Source: Fibrobacteria bacterium
Lineage (GTDB): Bacteria > Fibrobacterota > Fibrobacteria > UBA11236
DNA length: 46,541 nucleotides
Reading direction: 5' to 3'
Assembly (NCBI GenBank): GCA_017881725.1
Contig: JADGQO010000225.1
Coordinates: 1 to 46,541 of the forward strand
Shown piece after piece: positions 31,390 to 39,892 of the stretch. Within the stretch, counting starts at the first letter, position 1. Every line of letters starts with the position of its first letter. The translations under genes and the position numbers were made by a program. The notes beneath the pieces were generated by a model. It was not told where the DNA came from and did not search any database. It saw nothing but the letters and a program-made list of their open reading frames with translations.

Positions 31390-33162
31390 ATGTCGAAAAT
31401 ACTTTTCACCGATCTGCCCCTGTCCCGCGAAGTGCTGAAAAGCATCGAGGAGATGGGCTTCGAAACCGCCACTACCATCCAGGGCGAAGCCATTCCGCCC
31501 ATCATGGAAGGTCGCGACGTGATTGGCCAATCCTCCACTGGAACGGGCAAGACCATTGCCTTCGCGGTACCGGCCGTAGAGAAAATCGACGGTTCCAGCC
31601 CCGTTACCCAGGCGCTCATACTTTGCCCCACGCGCGAATTGTGCATCCAGGTGGCCGAGCAGGTCGGCAAGCTGGGCAAGCATACCAAGGGATTGCGCGC
31701 GCTACCGATTTACGGCGGGCAGGCTTACGATCGGCAATTGTTCGGGTTGAAGCGCGGGGCGCAAATCGTCATCGGCACGCCGGGCCGCCTCATCGATCAT
31801 TTGGAGCGCGGCTCGTTGAAACTCGACCAAGTCAAACTCGTGGTGCTGGACGAGGCCGACGAAATGTTGGACATGGGCTTCCAGGAAGACATGGATAAAA
31901 TCCTGGAAAGCGTTCCCGAGGATCGCCAGACTTTGCTTTTTTCCGCCACCATGCAGCCGGGCATCCGCCGCCTGGCGCAACGTTATTTGAAAAATCCCCT
32001 GTCCATCAAATCGACTCCGGAGAACCTGGCCGTTCCTGCCATCGAACAGGCCTATATGGAAGTGCGCGGAGCGTTGAAACTGGAAGCGCTGGCCCGCGTG
32101 CTCGATTTCCATCGCGTGAAACTCGGCATCGTGTTCTGCAATACCCGCATCGGCGTGGACGAATTGGTGCAGCATTTACAGGCGCGCGGCTACTCGGCGG
32201 AAGGCTTGCACGGCGAGCATAAGCAGGCCATGCGCGATCGTATCATGGCGCGTTTCCGCAGCCGGGCCGTGGAGATTCTCGTCGCCACCGACGTGGCGGC
32301 GCGCGGCATCGACGTGAAAGACATTGAGATGGTGGTCAATTACGATTTGCCCAAGGACGAGGAAGACTACGTCCATCGCATCGGCAGAACGGGTCGGGCG
32401 GGGAAGAGCGGTTTGGCCTTGAGCTTCGCGTCGGGCAAGGATATTTTCCGTCTTCGCAATATCGAACGCTTTTCCAAAGCCAAGATTCCGCGCCGCGCGG
32501 TGCCGACTCTGGACCAGGTGGAAGCGGCCCAGCATTCCGTGGTTCTCGACAAGGTGCGCGAGACCCTGGCAGCCGGCGGATTGGAACGCTACGCAACTTT
32601 GGTCGACACCCTTTCGGAAGGTGAAATCACGGCTTCCGACGTAGCCTGCGCGTTACTCAAGCTGGCGTTGCCGGACGCGCCCGCGCGCACGACCAAGGGC
32701 GACGACGCCTTCCATGCGGCCGGTACTTTTGAAAAAAAGGGCGGCTATGACCAGCGCGGCAAGCCCAGCCGCGCGGATTTCGATCGCGAAGGTTTCGAAC
32801 GCAGCGCGCCCGAGCGCGGTGGCAGTGATCGTGGCGATCGCGGCGAACGTCCCGCCAAGGGCGGCAAGCCGTTCAAGGGCCGCGAGGCGCATACGGGCCC
32901 GGACACACGACTTTTCTCCGGTGGCATTCCCGCGCAGGTATTCTTAAGCGTCGGCCGCTTGCAAGGCGTTCGTCCCAAGGATATCCTCGGGGCCATGGCA
33001 GGCGAAACGGGATTGCCGGGCACCGCCTTCGGCAGCATCGACGTGCAATCCAAGCATACCTTGGTGGAAGTACCGGAGAATCAATTGGACATGATCCTGG
33101 ACAAGCTCAAGAAGGTGCGCATCAAAGGCGTTCCGGTTAAAGCCCGGCGGTCAGAGTTCTAG
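31390..33162 (+). CDS. DEAD-box ATP-dependent RNA helicase (DeaD/CsdA-like) with DbpA RNA-binding domain
   Basis: From the ATG at 31390 (GGGAG upstream) the 590-residue protein shows all helicase motifs: an upstream Q motif region, motif I (SSTGTGKT), Ia (PTRELCIQ), Ib (TPGRLIDH), II (LDEADEML), III (SATMQ), IV (GIVFCNTR), V (ATDVAARGID) and VI (HRIGRTGR). A Gly/Arg/Lys-rich linker (about 440-500) and a C-terminal DbpA-type RNA-binding domain (about 505-590, RLFSGGIPAQVFLSVGRLQGV) follow. It would unwind structured RNA during ribosome assembly and cold growth. An in-frame TTG at 31375 is an unlikely start. Confidence 0.95.
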   Translation: MSKILFTDLPLSREVLKSIEEMGFETATTIQGEAIPPIMEGRDVIGQSSTGTGKTIAFAVPAVEKIDGSSPVTQALILCPTRELCIQVAEQVGKLGKHTKGLRALPIYGGQAYDRQLFGLKRGAQIVIGTPGRLIDHLERGSLKLDQVKLVVLDEADEMLDMGFQEDMDKILESVPEDRQTLLFSATMQPGIRRLAQRYLKNPLSIKSTPENLAVPAIEQAYMEVRGALKLEALARVLDFHRVKLGIVFCNTRIGVDELVQHLQARGYSAEGLHGEHKQAMRDRIMARFRSRAVEILVATDVAARGIDVKDIEMVVNYDLPKDEEDYVHRIGRTGRAGKSGLALSFASGKDIFRLRNIERFSKAKIPRRAVPTLDQVEAAQHSVVLDKVRETLAAGGLERYATLVDTLSEGEITASDVACALLKLALPDAPARTTKGDDAFHAAGTFEKKGGYDQRGKPSRADFDREGFERSAPERGGSDRGDRGERPAKGGKPFKGREAHTGPDTRLFSGGIPAQVFLSVGRLQGVRPKDILGAMAGETGLPGTAFGSIDVQSKHTLVEVPENQLDMILDKLKKVRIKGVPVKARRSEF

Positions 33163-33169
33163 TTGTGCT

Positions 33170-33191
33170 GGAGGGTGAAACCTCACCCTCC
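33170..33191 (+). terminator. Hairpin downstream of the helicase gene
   Basis: GGAGGGTGA (33170-33178) pairs perfectly with TCACCCTCC (33183-33191) around an AACC loop, 8 nt after the helicase stop. AAAATT rather than a U-run follows, so it may be a weak or mRNA-stabilising terminator. Confidence 0.5.
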
Positions 33192-33352
33192 AAAATTGCC
33201 TGCACCGTAGGGATGTCCAAGGCTTAAACGTCCGTCTCTCGCGGGCGGAAACGCGTGATTCCCGTCGTAATGAATCTACGGCTCTTCTGGAATCAATTCG
33301 AAATCCAACGTCATTAATATTCATGATTTCCACCCTTTGAAAGGCATGAATA

Positions 33353-34546
33353 ATGAACAAAGTAACCCGCACCGGAATCCTCGCCGCCGCGCTGGCTTCG
33401 ACATTCGCATTGCAAACGACCTACGCGGCCGACCGTGACCGTGACGATGACAATCGGGACGGCGATGGCGCCCAACTGACGTTCTCCACCGTCGGCGATT
33501 CCCGTCAAGACGACGTGGCCCCGGACTCCACGCTGATGCCGCTTTCCGGCCAAGACTCCATTTGGCTGCAAAGCACCAAGGCCTGGTCGCGCATCATGCG
33601 TTCCGTGCAATCCGCGCGATCCAATCTCCTGGTTTTCAACGGCGACATGATCATGGGTTATGGCAACACCGGTTTGCCCTCTAATGTTTCCACCGTGGAC
33701 GCCATCGTCAAGTCCGACCTCGTGAAAACCTACCGCCAATACGCCTTCTGGCGCGGCATGGTGGCCAACTTGATGGAAACGGGAACCTACGTGGTACCCG
33801 TGGCCGGCAATCATGAGGTGGAATACAAGGCTGGAGGCAAGAAAGCCTTGGCCGTGAATGAAAACGCCTGGCGCGCCAATATGAGCGACCTGATCCTGGA
33901 TAATAACCGGTTCATTGATCTGTTCGGCGAATTGCCGACCAATGAAGAAGTCGGCGACACGCGCAACCTGTTCGACGCGCTCCCCACCGATCAAAGCAAG
34001 CTGACCTACAGCTTCGATTTCCGCGGTTCGCATTTCGCAATCGTCAATACGGATCCCACCGGCAAGGATTCTCACGCGCCCACCCACTGGCTGGCCGCCG
34101 ATTTGTACAACGCCAAAGCCCGCGGCCTGAAGCACATGTTCGTATTCGGCCACAAGCCCGCCTTCACCTATTTTTTCGGCACCGTAATCCCAGTACCTCC
34201 CGCGTTACCCTTGCCCAGCAAGCTGTCCGGCTTGGACGTGGACGCCTCCGCCCGCGACGCCTTTTGGGACGTGATTGAAACCTACAAGGCCACCTATTTC
34301 TGCGGCCATGAGCATATTTACAACGTTTCCCAGCCTCGCGGCAAAGCCTACCAAGTCATGGTGGGCTCGGGCGGATCGCCTTTCGAAGCCTCCTCGCCTT
34401 CCGCCGCGACCTTGGCCGCGACCGACCGCTATTATGCCTGGGCCAACGTAGAGGTGAAGAAGAACGGCAAGGTGAAGATGAAAACCTACGGATTCAACGA
34501 TCATTTCGCCCCGACCAAATTGCTGAACGAAATCGAATTGCCTTAG
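33353..34546 (+). CDS. Secreted calcineurin-like metallophosphoesterase
   Basis: The 397-residue protein has a signal peptide (ILAAALASTFALQTTYAA), then an Asp-rich segment (DRDRDDDNRDGDG). The metallophosphoesterase motifs are in order: STVGDSRQD (GDxR), LVFNGDMI (GD), VAGNHEVE (GNHE), FGHKPA and CGHEHIYN (GHxH). These bind the dinuclear metal centre. Phosphoesterase activity on an extracellular or periplasmic substrate is expected; the specific substrate is unknown. It forms a single-gene unit. Confidence 0.9.
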   Translation: MNKVTRTGILAAALASTFALQTTYAADRDRDDDNRDGDGAQLTFSTVGDSRQDDVAPDSTLMPLSGQDSIWLQSTKAWSRIMRSVQSARSNLLVFNGDMIMGYGNTGLPSNVSTVDAIVKSDLVKTYRQYAFWRGMVANLMETGTYVVPVAGNHEVEYKAGGKKALAVNENAWRANMSDLILDNNRFIDLFGELPTNEEVGDTRNLFDALPTDQSKLTYSFDFRGSHFAIVNTDPTGKDSHAPTHWLAADLYNAKARGLKHMFVFGHKPAFTYFFGTVIPVPPALPLPSKLSGLDVDASARDAFWDVIETYKATYFCGHEHIYNVSQPRGKAYQVMVGSGGSPFEASSPSAATLAATDRYYAWANVEVKKNGKVKMKTYGFNDHFAPTKLLNEIELP

Positions 34547-34559
34547 AAATTTCCGTTCG

Positions 34560-34612
34560 GCGCCGGGACGCCTGTCCCGCGCTCGGACTAGGGTAACGAA
34601 AACGTTACCCTA
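34560..34612 (+). terminator. Two consecutive hairpins after the phosphoesterase gene
   Basis: The first hairpin is GCGCCGGGAC (34560-34569) with GTCCCGCGC (34574-34582). The second is TAGGGTAACG (34589-34598) pairing perfectly with CGTTACCCTA (34603-34612) around an AAAA loop. No U-tract follows. They probably end the phosphoesterase transcript, though the second could be a protein-binding palindrome. The remaining intergenic DNA up to 34745 shows nothing recognisable. Confidence 0.45.
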
Positions 34613-34745
34613 CGCGTTTGCTTAGCGCACCCACTTCTCAAATTCCGTTTTGATTCCCCTCCGTCACCATGATGTCCCGTTCGGAATAGGATGTGGTTTT
34701 GTTTTTTGCGGTGAAACTCTCCGTCCGGGTTCCAGCTTCGGGAAC

Positions 34746-34751
34746 TATAAT
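34746..34751 (+). promoter_or_regulatory. -10 box TATAAT upstream of the esterase gene
   Basis: A consensus TATAAT lies 68 nt before the ATG at 34820, giving a leader of about 60 nt with AAAGG as Shine-Dalgarno. No clear -35 was seen. Confidence 0.45.
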
Positions 34752-34819
34752 ATTGTAGGAAATCCGGACCCGATTGCAGACCGGAGGAGTCCGAAACCAT
34801 TTCTTCACAAAGGTATTTC

Positions 34820-36001
34820 ATGACTCGAATCATTCAACTTTCCCTTGCCATCGCAATGTTATGTCTGGGAACGGCTTTGGCCGACTCGTCCCAACCCTGG
34901 AATAATCCGACGGGGAGCACATTGCCTACCGGCTGCCAGCACCTCACCTATTACAGCGCTGCGAACAATACGACCATTGGCTACATCGTTTACCTTCCGC
35001 CGGACTATACCACCAATACCAGCGCCCGTTACCCGGTCGTTTATTCTTTCCACGGGATGGGCGGCAATGAATGGGGCAATGTCCCCTATGCTTCCGTACT
35101 GCAAACCCATATCGTTTCCAAAACCATCAATCCCATGATCATGGTGTTCGTGAGCGGCAGGGGTAACAGCTTCTACGCCGATTCGAAGGATGGCAGCGTC
35201 AAATGCGAGACCAGCGTCATCAAGGAATTGATTCCCCATATCGATTCCACCCTGCGTACCTTGCCGGATCGGGGGCATCGCGCCGTCAACGGTATTTCCA
35301 TGGGCGGATTCGGATCCTTGATGATGGCGTTCAAACATTATGAACTATTCGGCCACGCGGCCTCGGACATCGCCGCGCTCGTGAACTGGGATACCCTCAG
35401 CGCGCAGCAATTCGACCAATCGATTCCGACCCAGATTTTCGGCGGAGATTCGGCCTATTTCAACCGGAATTATTATCCGTTCACCTTCGTGAAGCAAAAC
35501 GCGGATTCGCTCAAGGCCATGGGCATGAAGGTGCATATGGCGGACAATCCCAACGATGTCACCATGGGACCGCTTTACAGCTACAACGTAACCATGCGAA
35601 ATCTTTTGAAGTCGAAAGGCATTCCCGTGGAATTCGATTCCGCCGCCGGCTCCGGCCATGTCGCTGATTTTAACGGGGCTTCCGGATTGGCCATTCTTAA
35701 ATTCCATTCCGACAATTTTGCCGCCGCAGATTCCGCAGCGGTGTCGGTGTTATCGAACTCATTCGGCATTCCGGGGAAAAAGAACAGATCGGTTTCCTTC
35801 CACCGGATCAGCGCGATGGAGACGTTTGTCATTCCAGCGGCCTGGCAAGGGATTACCAATACTGTCGGGATTTATTCACTTCAGGGCAGGGAATTGGGGC
35901 GCTTGGGCATCAAGGCCGTTGCGATCCTAGACGGAGTAGATTTGAAAAATCGCTTCGGTTCGGAAATGTTCTTGGTAAAACCGATCTCGATTACCGAGTA
36001 A
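34820..36001 (+). CDS. Secreted alpha/beta-hydrolase esterase (CE1/esterase D type) with sorting tail
   Basis: The 393-residue protein has a signal peptide (IIQLSLAIAMLCLGTALA), then an alpha/beta-hydrolase domain: YIVYLPPDY, YPVVYSFHGMGG (oxyanion region), nucleophile Ser160 in GISMGGFG and catalytic His280 in GSGHVAD. This layout resembles CE1 carbohydrate esterases such as feruloyl or acetyl-xylan esterases, and esterase D. The last ~65 residues (IYSLQGRELGRL, then MFLVKPIS) form a type IX-like C-terminal tail. An extracellular esterase acting on plant or other polysaccharide esters is a reasonable inference. Confidence 0.85.
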   Translation: MTRIIQLSLAIAMLCLGTALADSSQPWNNPTGSTLPTGCQHLTYYSAANNTTIGYIVYLPPDYTTNTSARYPVVYSFHGMGGNEWGNVPYASVLQTHIVSKTINPMIMVFVSGRGNSFYADSKDGSVKCETSVIKELIPHIDSTLRTLPDRGHRAVNGISMGGFGSLMMAFKHYELFGHAASDIAALVNWDTLSAQQFDQSIPTQIFGGDSAYFNRNYYPFTFVKQNADSLKAMGMKVHMADNPNDVTMGPLYSYNVTMRNLLKSKGIPVEFDSAAGSGHVADFNGASGLAILKFHSDNFAAADSAAVSVLSNSFGIPGKKNRSVSFHRISAMETFVIPAAWQGITNTVGIYSLQGRELGRLGIKAVAILDGVDLKNRFGSEMFLVKPISITE

Positions 36002-36034
36002 CCTATCGATCCGCAGCCATCATCCCTCGGGACG

Positions 36035-36071
36035 AAAAAAAAGGCGCGCCGCCAGTAGACTGGGACGCGCC
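36035..36071 (-). terminator. Intrinsic terminator of the hcp transcript
   Basis: Read on the minus strand, GGCGCG and CGCGCC form the outer stem with an inner CCAGT/ACTGG stem, followed immediately by eight T (the A-run 36035-36042 on the plus strand). It lies about 50 nt after the hcp stop. It may also serve the esterase gene from the other side. Confidence 0.72.
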
Positions 36072-36122
36072 ATGCCGGAAACCGGGACTCCGAAAGCCTT
36101 GCGAGACTCAAGGCTGGGAAGA

Positions 36123-36614
36123 TTACCCGTGTAAGGGTGTTTCCCAATCGTCGCCCGCCGTGATTCCGCCTTCATTCCAGGTCCATTCGATTTTCTGGTA
36201 GGTGAACGCCACTTCTTCATATTCCGCGAATTTCATCAATTCCGGGTTCTTGTTATTGAGCATGCGAAAGTCGATGGACGCGATGTTGGCATTGGTCAAT
36301 TTCACCGTATAATGCTGCTTCTCCGTGCCCGTGGCGGAGGGCTGGAAGAATTGCAACTCCCAATCGGTCAGATTTTCGTTGTTGACCAGAACGTTATACA
36401 GGAGGGGCGTGGACTTGTCCAACTCCTTGGTGATGACGAAAGGCTTGTGCATACGCTTGCCGGTGGGCAAGCCCGAGGCGGCGTCGCGCGGGGAGATGAT
36501 TTCATGCGATACTGCGATGACGGCGATTTTGCCCTCGCGGCCCTTTTGGGTCACGGAGCCCTTGATTTCGCCTTGTTTCTGTCCCTTGAGCTTGAGGTAT
36601 GCGTTCAGTGCCAT
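36123..36614 (-). CDS. hcp: Hcp family type VI secretion tube/effector protein
   Basis: The 163-residue protein has the Hcp hallmarks: MALNAYLKLKGQKQGEIKGSVTQKGREGKI at the N-terminus (the loop binding the next ring), AVSHEI, ASGLPTGKRMHKPFVITKELDKSTPLL, and IEWTWNEGG near the C-terminus. Hcp forms hexameric rings that stack into the type VI secretion inner tube. No other type VI genes (VipA/B, VgrG, ClpV, TssJLM) are in the window, so it is an orphan, a common situation. AAGGAAA lies upstream of the ATG, and a strong intrinsic terminator follows the gene. Confidence 0.92.
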   Translation of the reverse strand: MALNAYLKLKGQKQGEIKGSVTQKGREGKIAVIAVSHEIISPRDAASGLPTGKRMHKPFVITKELDKSTPLLYNVLVNNENLTDWELQFFQPSATGTEKQHYTVKLTNANIASIDFRMLNNKNPELMKFAEYEEVAFTYQKIEWTWNEGGITAGDDWETPLHG

Positions 36615-36664
36615 GATACTTTTCCTTTATTGGTGAGTGAGAGAACCCTTACTTCCGCGGTCCC

Positions 36665-37491
36665 TTACCGCTTCCGTTTCGCATGCATATAAGTTAAACC
36701 TTTTGTTTTTTGGATTCTGTGAGGCTGCTCACACCCATGGCAAGAGTGTGATGAATGATCCCCAAGGCGGGAGTGCGACGGAGGCGGAACCACTCCTGAG
36801 GGCGGTATCATTATGCCCAGAGGGGCAAGATCTTCGAATACGCCCGCCCCTCCGAACCCATTCACGGACCCTCCCGTATTGATATGCCAGAGGCATACCG
36901 AGGATGGGTCGCTGTCGGGAAGGTTGCCGTTCACGGTCACCGAGCTGGTCACTTCGAAAAAAAATTTTCCGCTCACGACGTTGGGGGACACCGCCGAAAA
37001 ATTCATGGAAGTAGTTACAAGTATCACAAGGAAGTCGTTGTATAATTTCCCCGAAGCCCCGGCGATATCGATGGCCGAACCCTTGTTGATGCTCGTTTCG
37101 AAACCGGCGCTGGATTGAAATTGCACTCCGCCGCCGAAATAGACGTCGTCCGACACATCCACGGGTTGATCGACGTTGCGGGCCTCGCCGGCCATGAACC
37201 AGGCGTATTTCGCCGTCACGGAAGGCACGGCCGCGATGCCGCCCAATTGCCCGCCGTCAGTCCGGCCTGGGCCGCCATGGTGGCGCTGCGCGCCTGGTAA
37301 TAACCTCCTGTCGTCGACGCCTGGTTTTTGACCCGCTGCAAGAGAAAGGCTCCGCCCACCAGGGAAATGAGTATGACCAGGACGACCGTGGCCGTCGCGT
37401 ATCCGTTTTGTCCGCCTTCTCAGCCTTCTCCGCCTAGGCGCTCGTTTTGCGGAACCATCGATAGCTTGGGAAGCATTTTCCGGAATGTCAT
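36665..37491 (-). pseudogene. Broken PilX-like minor pilin gene
   Basis: From an ATG at 37491 the frame runs MTFRKMLPKLSMVPQNERLG and hits an in-frame TGA at 37420-37422. After it the same frame encodes a prepilin-like hydrophobic helix (GYATATVVLVILISLVGGAFLLQ) and AQAGLTAG. Near 37240-37265 the coding potential moves to another frame that gives GGIAAVPSVTAKYAWFMAG, then a long soluble region to about 36800 (SGKFFFEVTSSVTVNG). At least one stop and one frameshift therefore interrupt it. The layout (short helix, PilX-type repeats of Ala/Gly, position next to other minor pilins) suggests PilX. The C-terminal part also looks out of frame. It is non-functional unless the assembly is wrong here. 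Confidence 0.55.
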
Positions 37492-37505
37492 GGAATCCTT
37501 CCTTT

Positions 37506-38255
37506 TCACGGTCCGTTGTTGGGAGTCGGGATGATTTCGTCCAAAAGGCTTCGGCCCTTGCCATCGGTGAAATTCAAGCTGGCGTTCGCCAAGGTCATGG
37601 TATCGGAATGCGCCCCGAACATGGGGTTGGGCGAGCCTACCAGCAAATAAATGCGGACGGCCCGCGTTGACTTTTTTTGGAGCAAAGTAGGCGCTGCGGC
37701 CCAGGTTAAATCACCCTGGGAAATTTCACTGAACGCGATTTTTGACAAGTACAACTTCCCGGCGGACGAACAGATCACAGCCTCCAAGGAACCCAGCCCG
37801 GCCACGAAACCGGCATCGCCGAAACCTTGGAACTCGAATGCGTATCTTCTGGCGGTACTGGTGGAAAACGGCGAGGTCGCTTGCCAAAAGGTTAACGCGC
37901 CCGCCGCGTCCAGCTTGGGGCGCAAAAAAGTGAGCGTGTCGAATAACGTTCCGTCCCGGTGATTGAATGATGAAGAGTCGCTCGGAAGATAACTGGCCTG
38001 GGAGAGAATCGTATCCGTGAAAACGCCTGGAGCCGTCGCATAGAAGAGATGTTTAAGTCCCAAATTTCGAAGGTCGCGTCCCATCACCTGCACGGCTTCC
38101 TCGACTTCTCCGTACATGCGCCCCGATTCACTGCTTTTGGAAACGCCTTTTTGGACCGTGCCCAAGGAGCGCATCGCGAAGGCGATGAGCAGGGCTACGG
38201 GAATTTCCACCAGGGAGATGCCGCCTTGCTTCGCCGTTCCGTGGGTCGCGTTCAT
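37506..38255 (-). CDS. PilW-like minor pilin (prepilin-type N-terminus)
   Basis: From the ATG at 38255 (GGAGG upstream) the 249-residue protein has a short leader with a type III signal, KQGG followed by ISLVEIPVALLIAFAM. This gives the prepilin peptidase site and the conserved Glu5. Globular sequence follows (VMGRDLRNLGLKHLFYA, TLFDTLTFLRPKL). PilW-type minor pilins prime type IV pilus or pseudopilus assembly at the inner membrane. Its start overlaps the stop of the upstream FimT-like remnant (ATGA). The cluster has lost its 5' end, so expression may depend on readthrough from the Wadjet operon. Confidence 0.68.
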   Translation of the reverse strand: MNATHGTAKQGGISLVEIPVALLIAFAMRSLGTVQKGVSKSSESGRMYGEVEEAVQVMGRDLRNLGLKHLFYATAPGVFTDTILSQASYLPSDSSSFNHRDGTLFDTLTFLRPKLDAAGALTFWQATSPFSTSTARRYAFEFQGFGDAGFVAGLGSLEAVICSSAGKLYLSKIAFSEISQGDLTWAAAPTLLQKKSTRAVRIYLLVGSPNPMFGAHSDTMTLANASLNFTDGKGRSLLDEIIPTPNNGP

Positions 38256-38599
38256 AGTAACCTCCAGGATCCGCCGTCCCAGATGAAGGCCTGTACCTGT
38301 TGGGAAGCCGTGGAACGGATCAGGCAAGCCGTCCAGCTTCCGGACAAGCCGGAAACCGGAATGGTTCCGCCCGACGGACCAGCCGACGGAGGGCTTTTGG
38401 CCGCGTCGAAGAGGATTCCCGCCTGGATGTTTTTTTTGATCGCGATGGAACGGCATAGTTGCACGAAGACGAGTTGGGATTGAATGTCTCCCTGCAGGGA
38501 CTTTTGTTTCAGGAAGCCGCTCAGACGCCCAATTCCCAGTCCGGTTAATAGGGCCGCGACGAGAATAACAAACACTATCTGAATCAGTGAATATCCCGC
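38252..38599 (-). pseudogene. FimT/GspH-like pseudopilin lacking its start
   Basis: The frame encodes a prepilin N-terminus (AGYSLIQIVFVILVAALLTG) and FimT-type sequence (QLVFVQLCRSIAIKKNIQAGILF), but a TAG at 38600-38602 immediately precedes it. No ATG with a basic leader exists in this frame; the next possible initiator is a GTG at 38575 inside the membrane helix. A frame one base away reads FRRTRR just before this point, which could be the remains of the leader. Upstream, only about 45 nt separate it from the jetD stop. The gene is 5'-truncated, and the conserved Glu5 is Gln. Confidence 0.62.
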
Positions 38600-38648
38600 C
38601 TAGTTCGGCGGAATAGTGGTTTCCGTTCGGAGGACTGGAGTTCCCTAG

Positions 38649-39887
38649 TCAGATTTTACCATACAGCGCGCTCTCGACCCATTTGAAGCCGATGCGCTCT
38701 TGTTCCAGTCGCAAATTATTTTGCATTCTGTTCTGCTGCAAATCCGCATACAAGGAATTCTCTTCCGGTGTCAACCGGACCAGTGCCGCCCTTGAGGGGC
38801 TGTGCTCCTCAACCCAGAAGTCCCGGTGGGCCATCATGGTTTCGCGATCCATGAGGATGGAACGGCATTTTGGAAAGGCCATCCGCAGCCGATCGAGGAT
38901 CGCAAAGCCATGGGTATCGATATCCCCCCAGTAGTAGATTTCGACCTGACGCAGCCAGGCAATGGCGGAAAGAGACTCGACCCCGTAGCCCAAACCGAAA
39001 AGGACCAGGCTCCCTTCCAGGAGCGGGAAGGCGAGGCCGTTGATGTCGTTCTCGGTGATGAATACCCGTTTCACCGGCAAGCAAAGCGATGCGACCTGGT
39101 CCAACGGCGCGGACACGTCCGAAAGTCCCTGGATTTTCAACTGGGGATCCAGGATGCGAAATCGGATCAAAGTCGGTTTGGAAAGAAAGCCGAATTTAGC
39201 CGCGAAGCTTTTCCGTCCCTCACCGGGCAAGCCGGTAGTGGTCTCGGCCCCGTCGGTTATCGTGCGGACGGACCCGTCCGGGATCGTGCGGACGGACCCG
39301 TCCGTCATTGCGCGGAACAGCTCGGTCAGGATTCCCTCGCAGGACTCAACGAACTTGGTGTCGACTCCGGACAGGTCCATTTGGCGGACATAGATTTCCG
39401 GGCGCGGGTTTTGACGTAACCATTGCAGGACGGCCAACAGGCGCGGCCATTTCTCCGCCTGATCGAGCAGCTTCATCGGCTTCGCGATCATCCATGTCCC
39501 AAGCTCCGGAATTTTTTCCAACGTCAGGGCCGAAAGGGATCGGAACAGCGCCGCCTCGCGGATTTTTCCGATCAGGCGCAAGGCATCGTCTTCTGTGAGG
39601 AAGGTCACTGACGTCGGCAGACTGTTCTTGCCGATGTGCCGGTTGTTGATTTCCGTGGAGACGATCTCGTATCCGAATCCCCTGGTAGCCTTCGCCCCCG
39701 CTTCCAGCTCCTGAATCCAACGCCGCGCTTCCTCGAAGCGGCTGGACAAATCTTCGGGACCGGGATGCGCGAGTGAAAAGGAAATCGGGAACAGTGGCTC
39801 ACCTTTGAGATTTGCAGCCAGCCAGCGACCGCTCTCCCATAGTCTCCGGACTTTCGCCTGAATGTCGGAGGGCGTTGTCCAGGGCAT
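38649..39887 (-). CDS. jetD: JetD, Wadjet nuclease subunit (DUF3322-DUF2220, Toprim)
   Basis: Numbered from the ATG at 39887 (412 residues). The N-terminal DUF3322 region (1-~190) includes TPSDIQAKVRRLWESGRWL, and the C-terminal DUF2220 region (~220-412) holds a Toprim fold. Catalytic acidic residues are Glu279 in VFITENDINGLAFP and Asp322/Asp324 in YWGDIDTHGFAILDRL. JetD is known to dimerise and cleave circular DNA stalled by the JetABC loop extruder. A TTG at 39905 within the end of jetC is an alternative start. A linker at about 195-215 is encoded by a 24-bp tandem repeat (DGSVRTIPDGSVRTITDG). It is last in the operon; no terminator was found before the truncated pilin gene. Confidence 0.93.
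   Translation of the reverse strand: MPWTTPSDIQAKVRRLWESGRWLAANLKGEPLFPISFSLAHPGPEDLSSRFEEARRWIQELEAGAKATRGFGYEIVSTEINNRHIGKNSLPTSVTFLTEDDALRLIGKIREAALFRSLSALTLEKIPELGTWMIAKPMKLLDQAEKWPRLLAVLQWLRQNPRPEIYVRQMDLSGVDTKFVESCEGILTELFRAMTDGSVRTIPDGSVRTITDGAETTTGLPGEGRKSFAAKFGFLSKPTLIRFRILDPQLKIQGLSDVSAPLDQVASLCLPVKRVFITENDINGLAFPLLEGSLVLFGLGYGVESLSAIAWLRQVEIYYWGDIDTHGFAILDRLRMAFPKCRSILMDRETMMAHRDFWVEEHSPSRAALVRLTPEENSLYADLQQNRMQNNLRLEQERIGFKWVESALYGKI
39259..39304. repeat. 24-bp tandem repeat inside jetD
   Basis: The 22-nt unit ATCGTGCGGACGGACCCGTC plus CG occurs at 39259-39280 and 39283-39304 with a 24-bp period, and degenerate copies flank both sides. It keeps the frame and encodes a DGSVRT(I/T) repeat between the two JetD domains. 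Confidence 0.8.
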
Positions 39888-39892
39888 GTGCT

